A stretch of DNA of 64,000 nucleotides from Pseudomonadota bacterium (GTDB lineage: Bacteria > Pseudomonadota > Gammaproteobacteria > Burkholderiales > Burkholderiaceae_C), in the NCBI GenBank assembly GCA_031119395.1, contig JAVHYA010000001.1, positions 1-64,000 of the forward strand, read 5' to 3'. The first letter of the stretch is position 1; each line of letters starts with the position of its first letter. The notes below the pieces were generated by a model, which saw only the letters and a list, made by a program, of their open reading frames with translations, had not been told where the DNA came from and made no database searches. A program made the translations under genes and the position numbers. Shown here piece after piece: positions 28,198-36,377 of the stretch.

Positions 28198-28349
28198 GTT
28201 TGTGCTCTGAAAAGGCATAACGTCGATGCCTTGCATTCTCAAGAACGCATAAAGAAACTGGAACGACCGAGTTTTCAGTTCTAAATAGCGAAATCAACTA
28301 AGCGGCCGGCCCCGCGCCCGCCGCGCACCCACACCGAAGAGGCACCGCA
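28198..28349. promoter_or_regulatory. AT-rich divergent control region, sbp / yggX
   Basis: The region between sbp (minus) and yggX (plus) is clearly more AT-rich than its surroundings. It holds an inverted repeat AACTG (28256-28260) / CAGTT (28276-28280) with a 15-base spacer, beside the AT-rich run CTAAATAGCGAAATC. CysB-type activators bind loosely defined AT-rich sites upstream of sbp/ssu genes, so this is a fair candidate for sulfur-responsive control, but I cannot assign the -10/-35 with confidence. Confidence 0.35.
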
Positions 28350-28628
28350 ATGGCACGCATGGTCCACTGCATCAAGCTCGGCCGAGAGGCCGAAGGGCTC
28401 GATCTCCCCCCGTATCCGCCCCACACCGAGCTGGGCAAGCGCATCTGGGAGAACGTCAGCAAGGAAGCCTGGGCCGCCTGGCTCAAGCAGCAGACCATGC
28501 TGGTCAACGAGAACCGCCTGAACCTGGCCGACCAGCGCGCGCGCCAGTACCTGGCGCGCCAGATGGAGAAGCACTTCTTCGGCGAGGGCGCCGATGTGGC
28601 GCAGGGGTACGTGCCGCCGAGCGCCTGA
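28350..28628 (+). CDS. yggX: Probable Fe(2+)-trafficking protein
   Basis: 92 residues, the usual length. [18 protein letters not shown] with the conserved cysteine (Cys7), [21 protein letters not shown] and [13 protein letters not shown] are diagnostic of YggX, a small cytoplasmic protein that protects iron-sulfur clusters from oxidative damage and may carry iron. GAAGAGG lies nine bases before the ATG. It is divergent from sbp and 87 bases before mnmC. Confidence 0.95.
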   Translation: MARMVHCIKLGREAEGLDLPPYPPHTELGKRIWENVSKEAWAAWLKQQTMLVNENRLNLADQRARQYLARQMEKHFFGEGADVAQGYVPPSA

Positions 28629-28715
28629 CGCCCCGAGCCGGCGCGCTGCAATGCGCCGGCGTCCTGACGGCCCGCGCCGCGAGCACCGCCGGCGCCTCGC
28701 CTCCTCCGCTTTCCC

Positions 28716-30587
28716 ATGACAGAACCCGTCGAGTGGCACCCTGACGGCCGCCCGTTCAGCGCCCGCTTCCAGGAGGGCTACCACTCCGAAGCCGGCGCCG
28801 TCGCCCAGGCCCGCCATGTGTTCCTCGGCGGCTGCGGGCTGCCGGGTGCCTGGGCGCATGCGCCGCAGTGGCGGATTCTCGAAACCGGCTTCGGGCTCGG
28901 CCTCAATTTCCTGACAAGCTGGCAGGCCTGGCGCGACGACCCGGCGCGGCCGGGGCGGCTGCACTTCGTCTCCATCGAGGGCTACCCGGTGTCTGCCGCC
29001 GACCTGCTGCGCGCCGCCGCAGCGCAGGGCCCGGCGCTGGCCGCGCTGGGCGCCGAACTGGCCGCGCAGTGGCACGGCCTGCTGCCGGGCTGCCACCGGC
29101 TGGTGTTCGAGCAGGGCCGCGTGATGCTCACGCTGTGCGTGGGCGAGGTGCAGCCCATGCTGCGCGCGCTGCAGCCCTTCGACGCCGACAGCCTCTTCCT
29201 CGACGGCTTCAGCCCGCAGAAGAACCCGCAGATGTGGACACCGGAGGTGCTCAAGGCCGTCGCGCGGTTCGCCCGGCCGGGCACCGGCATCGCGACCTGG
29301 ACCATTGCGCGCGCGGTGCGCGACGCGCTGGCACCGCTGGGCTTCGTGGTCGAGAAGGCACCGGGTCTTCCGCCCAAGCGCGACTGCCTGCGCGGCCGCT
29401 ACGCCCCGGCCTGGCAGCCGCGCCGGCCGCCGCCCGATCCGCAGCGCGTGGCGGCGTCCGGCGCATGCGTGGTGGTCGGCGCCGGCCTCGCCGGTGCGGC
29501 CGTGGCGGCCAGCCTGGCGCGACGCGGCTGGCACGTGACCGTGCTCGACGCGGCCGGGGCACCGGCCGCCGGTGCGTCGGGCGCCCCGGCGGCCGTGCTG
29601 GCGCCGCATGCGTCGCCCGACGACGCCCTGCTCTCGCGCCTGACCCGCGCGGGCGCGCGGCTGAGCTGGCAGCAGGTGCAGTCGCTGCTGGCCGACGGCG
29701 CCGGCACCGACTGGCAGTGCGAGGGCGTGCTGGAACGCCGCGCGAACACCGCCGCCCTGCGCCTGCCGCCGGGCTGGCAGGCCGACGGCCCCAACGACTC
29801 GTGGACGGCCGATGCCGCCCAGTGCGCCCGCGCCGCCCTGCCCCCGGGCACGCCCGCCCTGTGGCACGCGCATGCCGGCTGGGTGCGCCCGGCCGCGCTG
29901 GTGGCGGCCTGGCTGGCCGTGCCGGGCGTGCGCTTCGTCGGCAACACGCAGGTCGCGCACGTGGCCTCGACCTCCGACGGCCGCTGGCAGGCCCTCGATG
30001 CCGCGGGCACGGTGCTGGCCGAGGCCGATCGCCTGGTGCTCGCGGGCGGCCACGGCACGCGCTCGCTGGTCGCCGGCGCGCTGCCCCTGCAGCCCGTGCG
30101 CGGCCAGCTGGTGCACGGGCCGATGCCGGCCGACGGCGAACGCGCCGGCCTGCCCGCCGTGCCGCTCAACGGCGACGGGCACCTGGTGCCCGGCGCCCCG
30201 CTGCCGGCTGGCCCGCGCTGGCTCAGCGGCTCGACCTTCGCGCCCGGCGACGAGGGCCGCGAACTGCGCCCGCAGGACACCGAATTCAACCTCGACCGCC
30301 TCGAGCGCCTGCATCCCGGCGTGGCTGCCCTCGCACGCCGCCAGGCTGCACGCGGCGAGCTGCAGGCCTGGGCCGGCGTGCGCTGCGCCTCGGCCGACCG
30401 GCGCCCGCTGGTCGGCCCGGTGCCTGGCGCCGCACCGGGCCTGTGGGTCAGCACCGCGATGGGCTCGCGCGGGCTGAGCTTCGCGGCCCTGTGCGCCGAG
30501 CTGCTGGCCGCGCGATGGCACGGCGAGCCGCTGCCCGTCGCGGCCAACCTGGCGCGCGCGCTCGACACCTCGCGCGTGCGCACCTGA
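28716..30587 (+). CDS. mnmC: Bifunctional tRNA mnm5s2U34 methyltransferase / FAD oxidoreductase
   Basis: 623 residues in the two-domain MnmC arrangement. The N-terminal methyltransferase domain (about 1-235) shows ETGFGLGLNFLTSWQAW, the catalytic-loop block FLDGFSPQKNPQMWT and KRDCLRGRY. The C-terminal oxidase domain (about 245-620) starts VVVGAGLAGAAVAASLARRG. Together they turn carboxymethylaminomethyl-uridine at tRNA position 34 into the 5-methylaminomethyl form. E. coli MnmC has 668 residues, so this is slightly short but complete. Confidence 0.95.
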   Translation: MTEPVEWHPDGRPFSARFQEGYHSEAGAVAQARHVFLGGCGLPGAWAHAPQWRILETGFGLGLNFLTSWQAWRDDPARPGRLHFVSIEGYPVSAADLLRAAAAQGPALAALGAELAAQWHGLLPGCHRLVFEQGRVMLTLCVGEVQPMLRALQPFDADSLFLDGFSPQKNPQMWTPEVLKAVARFARPGTGIATWTIARAVRDALAPLGFVVEKAPGLPPKRDCLRGRYAPAWQPRRPPPDPQRVAASGACVVVGAGLAGAAVAASLARRGWHVTVLDAAGAPAAGASGAPAAVLAPHASPDDALLSRLTRAGARLSWQQVQSLLADGAGTDWQCEGVLERRANTAALRLPPGWQADGPNDSWTADAAQCARAALPPGTPALWHAHAGWVRPAALVAAWLAVPGVRFVGNTQVAHVASTSDGRWQALDAAGTVLAEADRLVLAGGHGTRSLVAGALPLQPVRGQLVHGPMPADGERAGLPAVPLNGDGHLVPGAPLPAGPRWLSGSTFAPGDEGRELRPQDTEFNLDRLERLHPGVAALARRQAARGELQAWAGVRCASADRRPLVGPVPGAAPGLWVSTAMGSRGLSFAALCAELLAARWHGEPLPVAANLARALDTSRVRT

Positions 30588-30629
30588 AACCCACCGCCGC
30601 TTCGCGGCAGCGCGACGACAATCCCCGCC

Positions 30630-31529
30630 ATGGCGACCCACTACGACATCCTGCACACCACCACCTACCGCTATCGGGAACCGGTGAGCTTCGGGCAGCA
30701 CCGGGTGATGTTCCGCCCGCGTGACAGCCACGACCTGCGCGTGCTCGCCACCGACCTGCAGGTCAGCCCGCAGGCGCACGTGCGCATGATCCAGGACCCG
30801 CATTCCAACTCGGTCGCCCTGGTGCAGCCCCAGGGCCAGGCCACCGAGCTCACCATCGCCTGCTCGTTCACCATCGAACACGTGCCCTCGCCCGAGGACC
30901 AGCTGCAGCTCGACCCCGCCGCCGAGTTCCTGCCCTTCGCCTACTCGATGCAGGAGCGGCTGGACCTGGAGCACTACCTGCGTCCGCACCACGACGACCC
31001 CGACGGCACGCTGATCCGCTGGGCGCACCAGTTCCTGCACAGCGACCAGCCCAACAGCACGCGCGAGACGCTCACGCGCATGAACGCCCACATCAACCAG
31101 AGCCTGACCTACCAGGCGCGCGACGAGGAAGGCACGCAGACGCCGCTGGAGACGCTGGCCGTCGGCGGCGGCAGCTGCCGCGACTACGCGCTGCTGATGA
31201 TGGAAGCCGCGCGCCGGCTGGGCATCGCCACGCGCTTCGTGTCGGGCTACCTCTACGACGCGATGCTCGACACCGGGGTGCAGGAACCCGGCGAGAGCAT
31301 CGTCGGCGCCGGCGCCACCCATGCCTGGCTGCAGGCCTACCTGCCGGGCGCGGGCTGGGTCGCCTTCGACCCGACCAACAACCTCATGGGCAGCGGGCGG
31401 CTCATCCGCGTCGGCGTCGCGCGCGACCCGGCCTTCGCGCCCCCCATCAGCGGCAGCTGGTTCGGCGAGGCCGACGCGTACGAGGGCATGGACGTGGTGG
31501 TCAAGGTCACGCGCCGTCGCCGCAAGTGA
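30630..31529 (+). CDS. Transglutaminase-like protein with N-terminal beta domain
   Basis: 299 residues. Residues 1-90 form the Bact_transglu_N domain (HYDILHTTTYRYREPVSFGQ). The transglutaminase core has the triad Cys in GGGSCRDYALLMMEAARRLG (about residue 188), His in GATHAWLQAYLPG and Asp in VAFDPTNN. Such bacterial proteins are thought to be cysteine proteases or amidases, often paired with alpha-E and circularly permuted ATP-grasp genes; those partners are absent here. No signal peptide. A small GCCGC/GCGGC hairpin precedes it at about 30596. Confidence 0.88.
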   Translation: MATHYDILHTTTYRYREPVSFGQHRVMFRPRDSHDLRVLATDLQVSPQAHVRMIQDPHSNSVALVQPQGQATELTIACSFTIEHVPSPEDQLQLDPAAEFLPFAYSMQERLDLEHYLRPHHDDPDGTLIRWAHQFLHSDQPNSTRETLTRMNAHINQSLTYQARDEEGTQTPLETLAVGGGSCRDYALLMMEAARRLGIATRFVSGYLYDAMLDTGVQEPGESIVGAGATHAWLQAYLPGAGWVAFDPTNNLMGSGRLIRVGVARDPAFAPPISGSWFGEADAYEGMDVVVKVTRRRRK

Positions 31530-31532
31530 GCG

Positions 31533-31590
31533 ACGCTATGATTTTCATAGCTGCCCGCGCAGGCAGGACGGGCGTCGCAGCACTTTTTTG
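31533..31590 (+). repeat. Dispersed stem-loop repeat, copy 5
   Basis: Forward copy GCTATGATTTTCATAGCTGCC, with the dyad CCGCGCAGGCAGGACGGGCG identical over 18 bases to copy 4, then a less conserved end (CACTTTTTTGC). It begins three bases after the transglutaminase stop and ends 20 bases before the next gene. Confidence 0.85.
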
Positions 31591-31610
31591 CTTGAAGATC
31601 GGCATGCGCC

Positions 31611-32027
31611 ATGGCTGAGTCGCCACGCGCGCTGGCGGGCCGCTGCTGCTGCGGCGCCGTCCACTACGAAGTCGACGACGCCTTCGACTACGCGCTGAAC
31701 TGCCACTGCGGCGACTGCCGCCGCGCCACCGGCGCCGCGTTCAAGCCCTTCGCCGGCATCGCGCGCGGGCGACTGCGCGTCACGCAGGGCGAGGATGCGA
31801 TGCTGCGGCACGGTGGCGAAGCCAATTTCGACATGCACTGCGCGCGCTGCGGCTCGCTGCTGTACTCGGTCGTGCGGGACGGGGCCTTCGTGCACGTCAC
31901 GCTCGGCACGCTGGTCGATGCCCCCGGCCTGCGCCCCAGCGCGCACATCTTCGTGGGCTCGAAGGCGCCGTGGTTCACCATCACCGACGACCTGCCCCAG
32001 TACGACGGCCACATCGGCGCAGGCTGA
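31611..32027 (+). CDS. GFA-family zinc-binding protein
   Basis: 138 residues with the GFA (glutathione-dependent formaldehyde-activating enzyme-like) zinc cysteines: GRCCCGAVHYEV, LNCHCGDCRRATGA and MHCARCGSLLY. Members are usually annotated as S-hydroxymethylglutathione-forming enzymes or aldehyde-detoxification proteins, but most have no proven reaction. Cytoplasmic, no signal peptide. It follows repeat copy 5 and is 58 bases before the next small gene. Confidence 0.85.
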   Translation: MAESPRALAGRCCCGAVHYEVDDAFDYALNCHCGDCRRATGAAFKPFAGIARGRLRVTQGEDAMLRHGGEANFDMHCARCGSLLYSVVRDGAFVHVTLGTLVDAPGLRPSAHIFVGSKAPWFTITDDLPQYDGHIGAG

Positions 32028-32085
32028 AACGCCCCGCACGCATGCGGCATCGCATCTCCAACGCATCATCCTCAAGGACACACCC

Positions 32086-32364
32086 ATGACCATCCCCGCC
32101 GAAGACCGCCACCAGTTCGTCAACGATGTCGGCCACGAGGCCTTCGAGCTCATCGTCCGCCGCATGGAGGCGCTGGGCGAGCTCCCGCTGCGCGAGCTGC
32201 TGCCCTCGGTGGTCGGCGCCGTCAACGTGGCGCTGGCGAGCGCCTTGCGTCCCGCGATCGAGGGTGCGAGCGACCGCGCGGCCGCGGCAGACGGCCTGCT
32301 GAACGCGAGCCTGAAGCAGACGCGGCAACTGCTCGACCCGGTGGTGCACCCGCCCAAGGGCTGA
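32086..32364 (+). CDS. Hypothetical helical protein (92 aa)
   Basis: A small acidic protein, probably all-helical: EDRHQFVNDVGHEAFELIVR ... LREL ... SVVGAVNVALASALRPAIEG. I recognise no domain. AAGGA lies eight bases before the ATG, a good ribosome site, which with the amino-acid make-up supports a real gene. Followed at 14 bases by a 16-base palindrome. Function unknown. Confidence 0.65.
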   Translation: MTIPAEDRHQFVNDVGHEAFELIVRRMEALGELPLRELLPSVVGAVNVALASALRPAIEGASDRAAAADGLLNASLKQTRQLLDPVVHPPKG

Positions 32365-32377
32365 GCGGACGCCGCGT

Positions 32378-32393
32378 GCACGCGTACGCGTGC
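32378..32393. terminator. Perfect 16-base palindrome after a small gene
   Basis: GCACGCGTACGCGTGC begins 14 bases after the stop of the 92-residue gene and could form an RNA hairpin. No U-run follows, so its function as a terminator is weakly supported; a protein-binding dyad upstream of the LivK-type gene is the alternative. Confidence 0.35.
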
Positions 32394-32455
32394 CCCGCGG
32401 CCACCCCGCCGTCAGTCACGCACATGACTTCGGCGTCGCCTGCGCAGTCGCTCAA

Positions 32456-32485
32456 TTGACTGCGGCTGCGCGCCGTGCGTATCGA
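32456..32485 (+). promoter_or_regulatory. Candidate sigma-70 promoter for the LivK-type gene
   Basis: TTGACT (32456-32461) and TATCGA (32480-32485) with an 18-base spacer lie 45 bases before the ATG at 32531. The -35 box is nearly ideal and the -10 box acceptable for a GC-rich genome. Confidence 0.4.
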
Positions 32486-32530
32486 CACTGCCTGCGCTTC
32501 CCCCGACCTCTCATTCAAGGAATCGCTCGC

Positions 32531-33763
32531 ATGTTCAAGAAGACGCTGTGCGCCGTGGCTCTCGCCGCCGCCTTTGCCGCGCACGCCCAGGAGACACTCA
32601 AGATCGCGATGATCGACCCGCTCAGCGGCCCCATGGCCGATGTCGGCAAGATCTTCGAGAACCACCTGCGCTTCGCCGCCGACCAGATCAACGCCAAGGG
32701 CGGGATCGACGGCATCCGCCTCGAAGTGCTGGCCTACGACAACAAGCTCTCGACGCAGGAAAGCCAGGCCGCGCTGCAGGCTGCCGTGGGAGCCGGCGTG
32801 AAGGCGGTCTTCGTGGGGGGAGGCTCGGCCACCGTGTCGGCCGTGGTGGCCGCCGCCAACCGCAACAACGAGCGCAACCCCGACAAGGCGGTGCTGGTCT
32901 TCAACTACGGCGGCTACGACCCCGACCTCGTGGGCAAGCAGTGCTCGTTCTGGCACTTCCTGACCGACGCGCAGGTGCCGATGCGCATGAAGGCCATGGG
33001 CGACCTCGTGAAGAGGACGCCGGACATCAGGAAGGTCTACTTCCTCAACCCCGACTACAGCTTCGGCCGCCAGTGGACCGCCTATGGCAAGACCATCCTG
33101 GCCGAGGCACGCCCCGACCTGCAGTTCGTGGGCGAGGACTTCTTCCCGACCGGCACCGTGAAGGACTTCGCGCCCTACATCGCCAAGATGCGCGCGGCCG
33201 GTGCCGACACCGTGGTCTCGGGCAACTGGGGCAACGACATGGCGCTGGTGATCCGTGCCGCGGGCGACGCGGGCTACAAGCTGCGCATCCTGACGCACTC
33301 GAGCGCCAACAAGTCGACCATGATCGCCCTGCAGGCGGCCAAGACCGTCAAGCTGAGCATGGTCGGCGACTGGTATCCGGGCTCGGACAACGCCGTGCTC
33401 GCAGCGCAGGCCGAGGCCTTCGAGGCCAGGTACAAGGAACCCTTCTACCTGGCGCGCCTGTCGGTGGCGACCGAGCTGCTGGCGCAGGGCGTGCGCAAGG
33501 CGAAATCGACCGATCCCACGAAGATCGCGCTGGCGCTGGAGGACATCGGCTACAAGTCGGTCGTCGGCGACGTCACCATGCGCAAGGCCGACCACCAGCT
33601 GCTTTCCTCGCAACTCGTCTACACGAACCAGACCGCCGACGGCACGAAGGTGAAGAAGGGCTTCGACGGCACCGACCAGGGCTTCGTGCAGGAGTCCGCC
33701 TCGCCCGCCCGGTCGCTCGTGGTGCCCAGCCAGTGCGACATGAAGCGGCCTGCCGGAGCCTGA
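32531..33763 (+). CDS. LivK-type ABC transporter substrate-binding protein
   Basis: 410 residues with a Sec signal peptide (MFKKTLCAVALAAAFAAHA, cut before QE) and the type I periplasmic-binding fold of branched-chain-amino-acid-type importers: LKIAMIDPLSGPMADVGK, FVGGGSATVSAVVAAAN, VYFLNPDYSFGRQW, VVSGNWGNDMALVIRA. In Burkholderiales such proteins carry amino acids, aromatic acids or other carboxylates. No permease or ATPase gene is near, so it is an orphan. The next gene, an acyl-CoA ligase, starts four bases later, hinting that the ligand is an acid that is then CoA-activated. Confidence 0.85.
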   Translation: MFKKTLCAVALAAAFAAHAQETLKIAMIDPLSGPMADVGKIFENHLRFAADQINAKGGIDGIRLEVLAYDNKLSTQESQAALQAAVGAGVKAVFVGGGSATVSAVVAAANRNNERNPDKAVLVFNYGGYDPDLVGKQCSFWHFLTDAQVPMRMKAMGDLVKRTPDIRKVYFLNPDYSFGRQWTAYGKTILAEARPDLQFVGEDFFPTGTVKDFAPYIAKMRAAGADTVVSGNWGNDMALVIRAAGDAGYKLRILTHSSANKSTMIALQAAKTVKLSMVGDWYPGSDNAVLAAQAEAFEARYKEPFYLARLSVATELLAQGVRKAKSTDPTKIALALEDIGYKSVVGDVTMRKADHQLLSSQLVYTNQTADGTKVKKGFDGTDQGFVQESASPARSLVVPSQCDMKRPAGA

Positions 33764-33767
33764 GCGC

Positions 33768-35429
33768 ATGACCGCCCGCCCCTGGCTGAAGAGCTACCCG
33801 CCCGGCACGAGCTGGGAGGCACCGCTGCGGCTGGCGCCCCTGGGCGCCCTGCTGGACGCCGCCGTGCAGCGCTGGCCCGCGAACACCGCGCTGCGCTACG
33901 ACGGCCTGCAGCTGGACTACGCCCAGCTGGCCGGCCACATCGACCGCGTGGCCGGCGGCCTGCAGCGCCTGGGCGTGCGGCCCGGTGTGCACGTGGGGCT
34001 GTACCTGCCCAACGTGCCGCAGTACGTCGTGGCCTTCTTCGCCGTGCTGCGCGCCGGCGGCACGGTGGTGAACTACTCGCCGCTCGACGCCGGCCACACC
34101 CTGCGCCACAAGGTGGAGGACAGCCAGACCACGGTGATGGTGACCTTCGACCAGCCCGAGCTGCTGCAGAAGATGGAGGCCATCGCGGCGCAGCCACCGC
34201 TGCGCACCCTGGTCGTCGCCACGGCGGCGGACTTCGCTGCCGCCGCGTCGCCGGCCCCGTCCGATGCGCTGGCGCCGGGCGCGGCGCGCGTGCCCTTCGC
34301 AACGCTGCTGGCCGCGGCGCCGATCGCCGTGCCCCACGCGCCTGCCGACATCGCGCGCGAAGTGGCCGTGCTGCAGTACACCGGCGGCACCACCGGCCAG
34401 CCCAAGGGCGCGATGCTCACGCACGCCAACCTGAGCGCGGCCGTCTCGCAGGTGTGGCACACGCTGGTCGCATCGAAGACGCTGGACGAAGGCGAGGAAC
34501 GCTTCCTCGCCGTGCTGCCGCTCTTCCACATCTATGCGCTGGTCGTGAACATGCTCTTCGGCCTGTCGATCGGGGCCGAGCTGTCGCTGCACCAGCGCTT
34601 CGACCTGGAGACGGTGCTGCGGGAGTTCGTCGAACGTCGGACCACGGTGTTCCTCGGCGTGCCGACGATGTACGTGGCCTTCACGGGGCATCCGGACATC
34701 GAGCGCATCGACCTGTCCTCGCTCAGGTTCTGCAACTCGGGAGGCGCGCCGATCGCGGCCGAGGTCTACCAGAACTTCGTGCGCATGGCGCAGTGCCGCC
34801 TGCAGGAGGGCTGGGGCATGACCGAGAGCTGCACCATGGCCACGGCCTCGCCCGGCTTCAGCCATTACCGCCCGGGCTCGTGCGGCATTCCGGTGCCCGG
34901 CGTCGACGTCAGGGTGATCGACCTGCAGGACCAGCGCGAGCTGCCACCCGGCGAGCGCGGGGAGCTGTGCATTCGCGGCCCCAACGTGATGGCCGGCTAC
35001 TGGAACCGCCCCGACGCCACGGCCGAGGCCATGACGTCCGACGGCTTCCTGCGCACGGGCGACGTGGGCTACATGACCGACGACGGCTTCGTCTACATCG
35101 TCGACCGCACCAAGGACATGCTGATCTGCGGCGGCTTCAACGTCTATCCGCGCAACATCGAGGAAGCCATCTACCGCCATCCGGCCGTGGAAGAGGTGAT
35201 CGTCATCGGCATCCCCGACGCCTACCGCGGACAGTCGCCCAAGGCCTTCATCAAGTTCAAGGACGGCGCCACGCCGCCCACGCTGGCCGAGCTGAAGGCC
35301 TTCCTGGCCGACTACCTGGGCAAGCACGAGATGGTGCAGGCCATGGAGGCCCGCACCGAGCTGCCCAAGACGGCGGTCGGCAAGCTGTCGAAGAAGGAAC
35401 TGCAGGCCGAGGCGGCCGCCCGGGCCTGA
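33768..35429 (+). CDS. Acyl-CoA ligase (AMP-forming, FadD-like)
   Basis: 553 residues of the adenylate-forming superfamily. The P-loop-like motif is YTGGTTGQPKGAMLTH (about residue 205), followed by WGMTESC, TGDVGYMTDDGFVYIVDR and the hinge/core ICGGFNVYPRNIEEAIYRHP; the catalytic lysine is near the end in ELPKTAVGKLSKKEL. It joins a fatty or aromatic acid to CoA through an acyl-AMP. It starts four bases after the binding-protein gene and ends four bases from the convergent regulator at 35434. Chain-length preference cannot be read from the sequence. Confidence 0.88.
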   Translation: MTARPWLKSYPPGTSWEAPLRLAPLGALLDAAVQRWPANTALRYDGLQLDYAQLAGHIDRVAGGLQRLGVRPGVHVGLYLPNVPQYVVAFFAVLRAGGTVVNYSPLDAGHTLRHKVEDSQTTVMVTFDQPELLQKMEAIAAQPPLRTLVVATAADFAAAASPAPSDALAPGAARVPFATLLAAAPIAVPHAPADIAREVAVLQYTGGTTGQPKGAMLTHANLSAAVSQVWHTLVASKTLDEGEERFLAVLPLFHIYALVVNMLFGLSIGAELSLHQRFDLETVLREFVERRTTVFLGVPTMYVAFTGHPDIERIDLSSLRFCNSGGAPIAAEVYQNFVRMAQCRLQEGWGMTESCTMATASPGFSHYRPGSCGIPVPGVDVRVIDLQDQRELPPGERGELCIRGPNVMAGYWNRPDATAEAMTSDGFLRTGDVGYMTDDGFVYIVDRTKDMLICGGFNVYPRNIEEAIYRHPAVEEVIVIGIPDAYRGQSPKAFIKFKDGATPPTLAELKAFLADYLGKHEMVQAMEARTELPKTAVGKLSKKELQAEAAARA

Positions 35430-35433
35430 AGCT

Positions 35434-36144
35434 TCAGCGCCTGCCGCGCCGCGCCGGCGCGGGGGCGGCCGGGGCCTCGACGACGCCGCCCGCACGCGCG
35501 GAGAGCATCAGGTTGCTTTCGCTCGTGCACACGCCGATCACGCGGGCCAGCTGCCGGCTCACCGTGACGTAGGCGTGGCCGATGCGGCTGTCGAAGTACA
35601 GCATGTCGCCGCGCGCGAGGCGCACCACCTCGCCATCCTCGAAGTGCACCTCGACCTCGCCGCCCAGCACGTACACGAACTCCTCGCCGTCGTGGCGCGC
35701 GTAGTCCTCCGGCCCGTGGATGCGCCGCGCGTGCACCGTGCCGACGATCGGGCTCATCTGCTTGCCGATCGCCTGCGTGCCCAGGAACTGGTAGGAGAAA
35801 GCCAGGCCGCGGTAGGTCACGCCCTGCCCCGCCCGCGTGACGATCGGGCGGTCGAGCCGGTGCGCCTGCGTCCCCGCCTGGGCGAACATGGCGCCCATGT
35901 CCATGCGCAGCGTCCGTCCGAGCGCCGAGAACTTCTCGTAGCTCAGCGCCAGCTGGCCGCGCTCCGCGCGCGAGATCGTGGTGATGGACACGCCCGACTG
36001 CTCGGCCACCTGCGCCAGCGTCCACCCGAACTGCTTTCTCGCCGCACGCAGGCGCTTGCCGAAGGCCACGCGGTCGAGCGTGTTGGCGTCGGACGGCTGG
36101 GCGCCTGCCGCAGCTTTGGATGAGGTGGTGCGGGGGCTTGTCAT
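35434..36144 (-). CDS. XRE-family regulator with C-terminal cupin
   Basis: 236 residues: a basic N-terminal tail, a helix-turn-helix domain (about 32-90; RLRAARKQFGWTLAQVAEQS with GVSITTISRAERGQLA) and a cupin_2 sensor domain (about 135-205; HDGEEFVYVLGGEVEVHFED, GDMLYFDSRIGHAY). Such regulators bind a small molecule in the cupin and often control the divergent catabolic operon. Here that is the D-amino-acid/peptide operon starting 36378. The ATG at 36144 is used; upstream frame continues but is the operator region. Near-identical palindromes lie in the 233-base gap. Confidence 0.87.
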   Translation of the reverse strand: MTSPRTTSSKAAAGAQPSDANTLDRVAFGKRLRAARKQFGWTLAQVAEQSGVSITTISRAERGQLALSYEKFSALGRTLRMDMGAMFAQAGTQAHRLDRPIVTRAGQGVTYRGLAFSYQFLGTQAIGKQMSPIVGTVHARRIHGPEDYARHDGEEFVYVLGGEVEVHFEDGEVVRLARGDMLYFDSRIGHAYVTVSRQLARVIGVCTSESNLMLSARAGGVVEAPAAPAPARRGRR

Positions 36145-36220
36145 GGTCGGCGCGTTTGCGCGGATTCTGCCAGCGGAAGCAGCGCCGGCGCGCACCCGAC
36201 GCGCCAGCCCTGGCCCGGAC

Positions 36221-36238
36221 TTTGCATATCTGCAAATT
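36221..36238. promoter_or_regulatory. Operator-like palindrome 1 of the cupin-regulator region
   Basis: TTTGCATATCTGCAAATT: a perfect inverted repeat TTTGCA/TGCAAA with a four-base centre. On the minus strand a promoter-like pair TTGCGT, 16 bases, TATGCA overlaps it, which would let bound regulator repress its own gene. A nearly identical copy lies 79 bases to the right. Confidence 0.6.
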
Positions 36239-36299
36239 GCGCAAACGCAAATGCACCAAAAGGAAGAGTGGAAACCCCGAGCGGGAGATTCTCGAAACT

Positions 36300-36329
36300 T
36301 TTGCGTATCTGCAAATTCATGAATAGACT
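36300..36329 (+). promoter_or_regulatory. Operator-like palindrome 2 and promoter of the D-amino-acid operon
   Basis: TTTGCGTATCTGCAAATT (36300-36317) matches palindrome 1 at 17 of 18 bases. It overlaps a plausible sigma-70 promoter on the plus strand: TTGCGT (36301-36306), 17-base spacer, TAGACT (36324-36329), about 50 bases before the FAD oxidoreductase ATG. This suggests direct repression by the divergent XRE-cupin protein. Confidence 0.55.
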
Positions 36330-36377
36330 GCGCGGCCAACGCCCGCACACGCACCGGTACCCAGCCACGCCAGCAAC

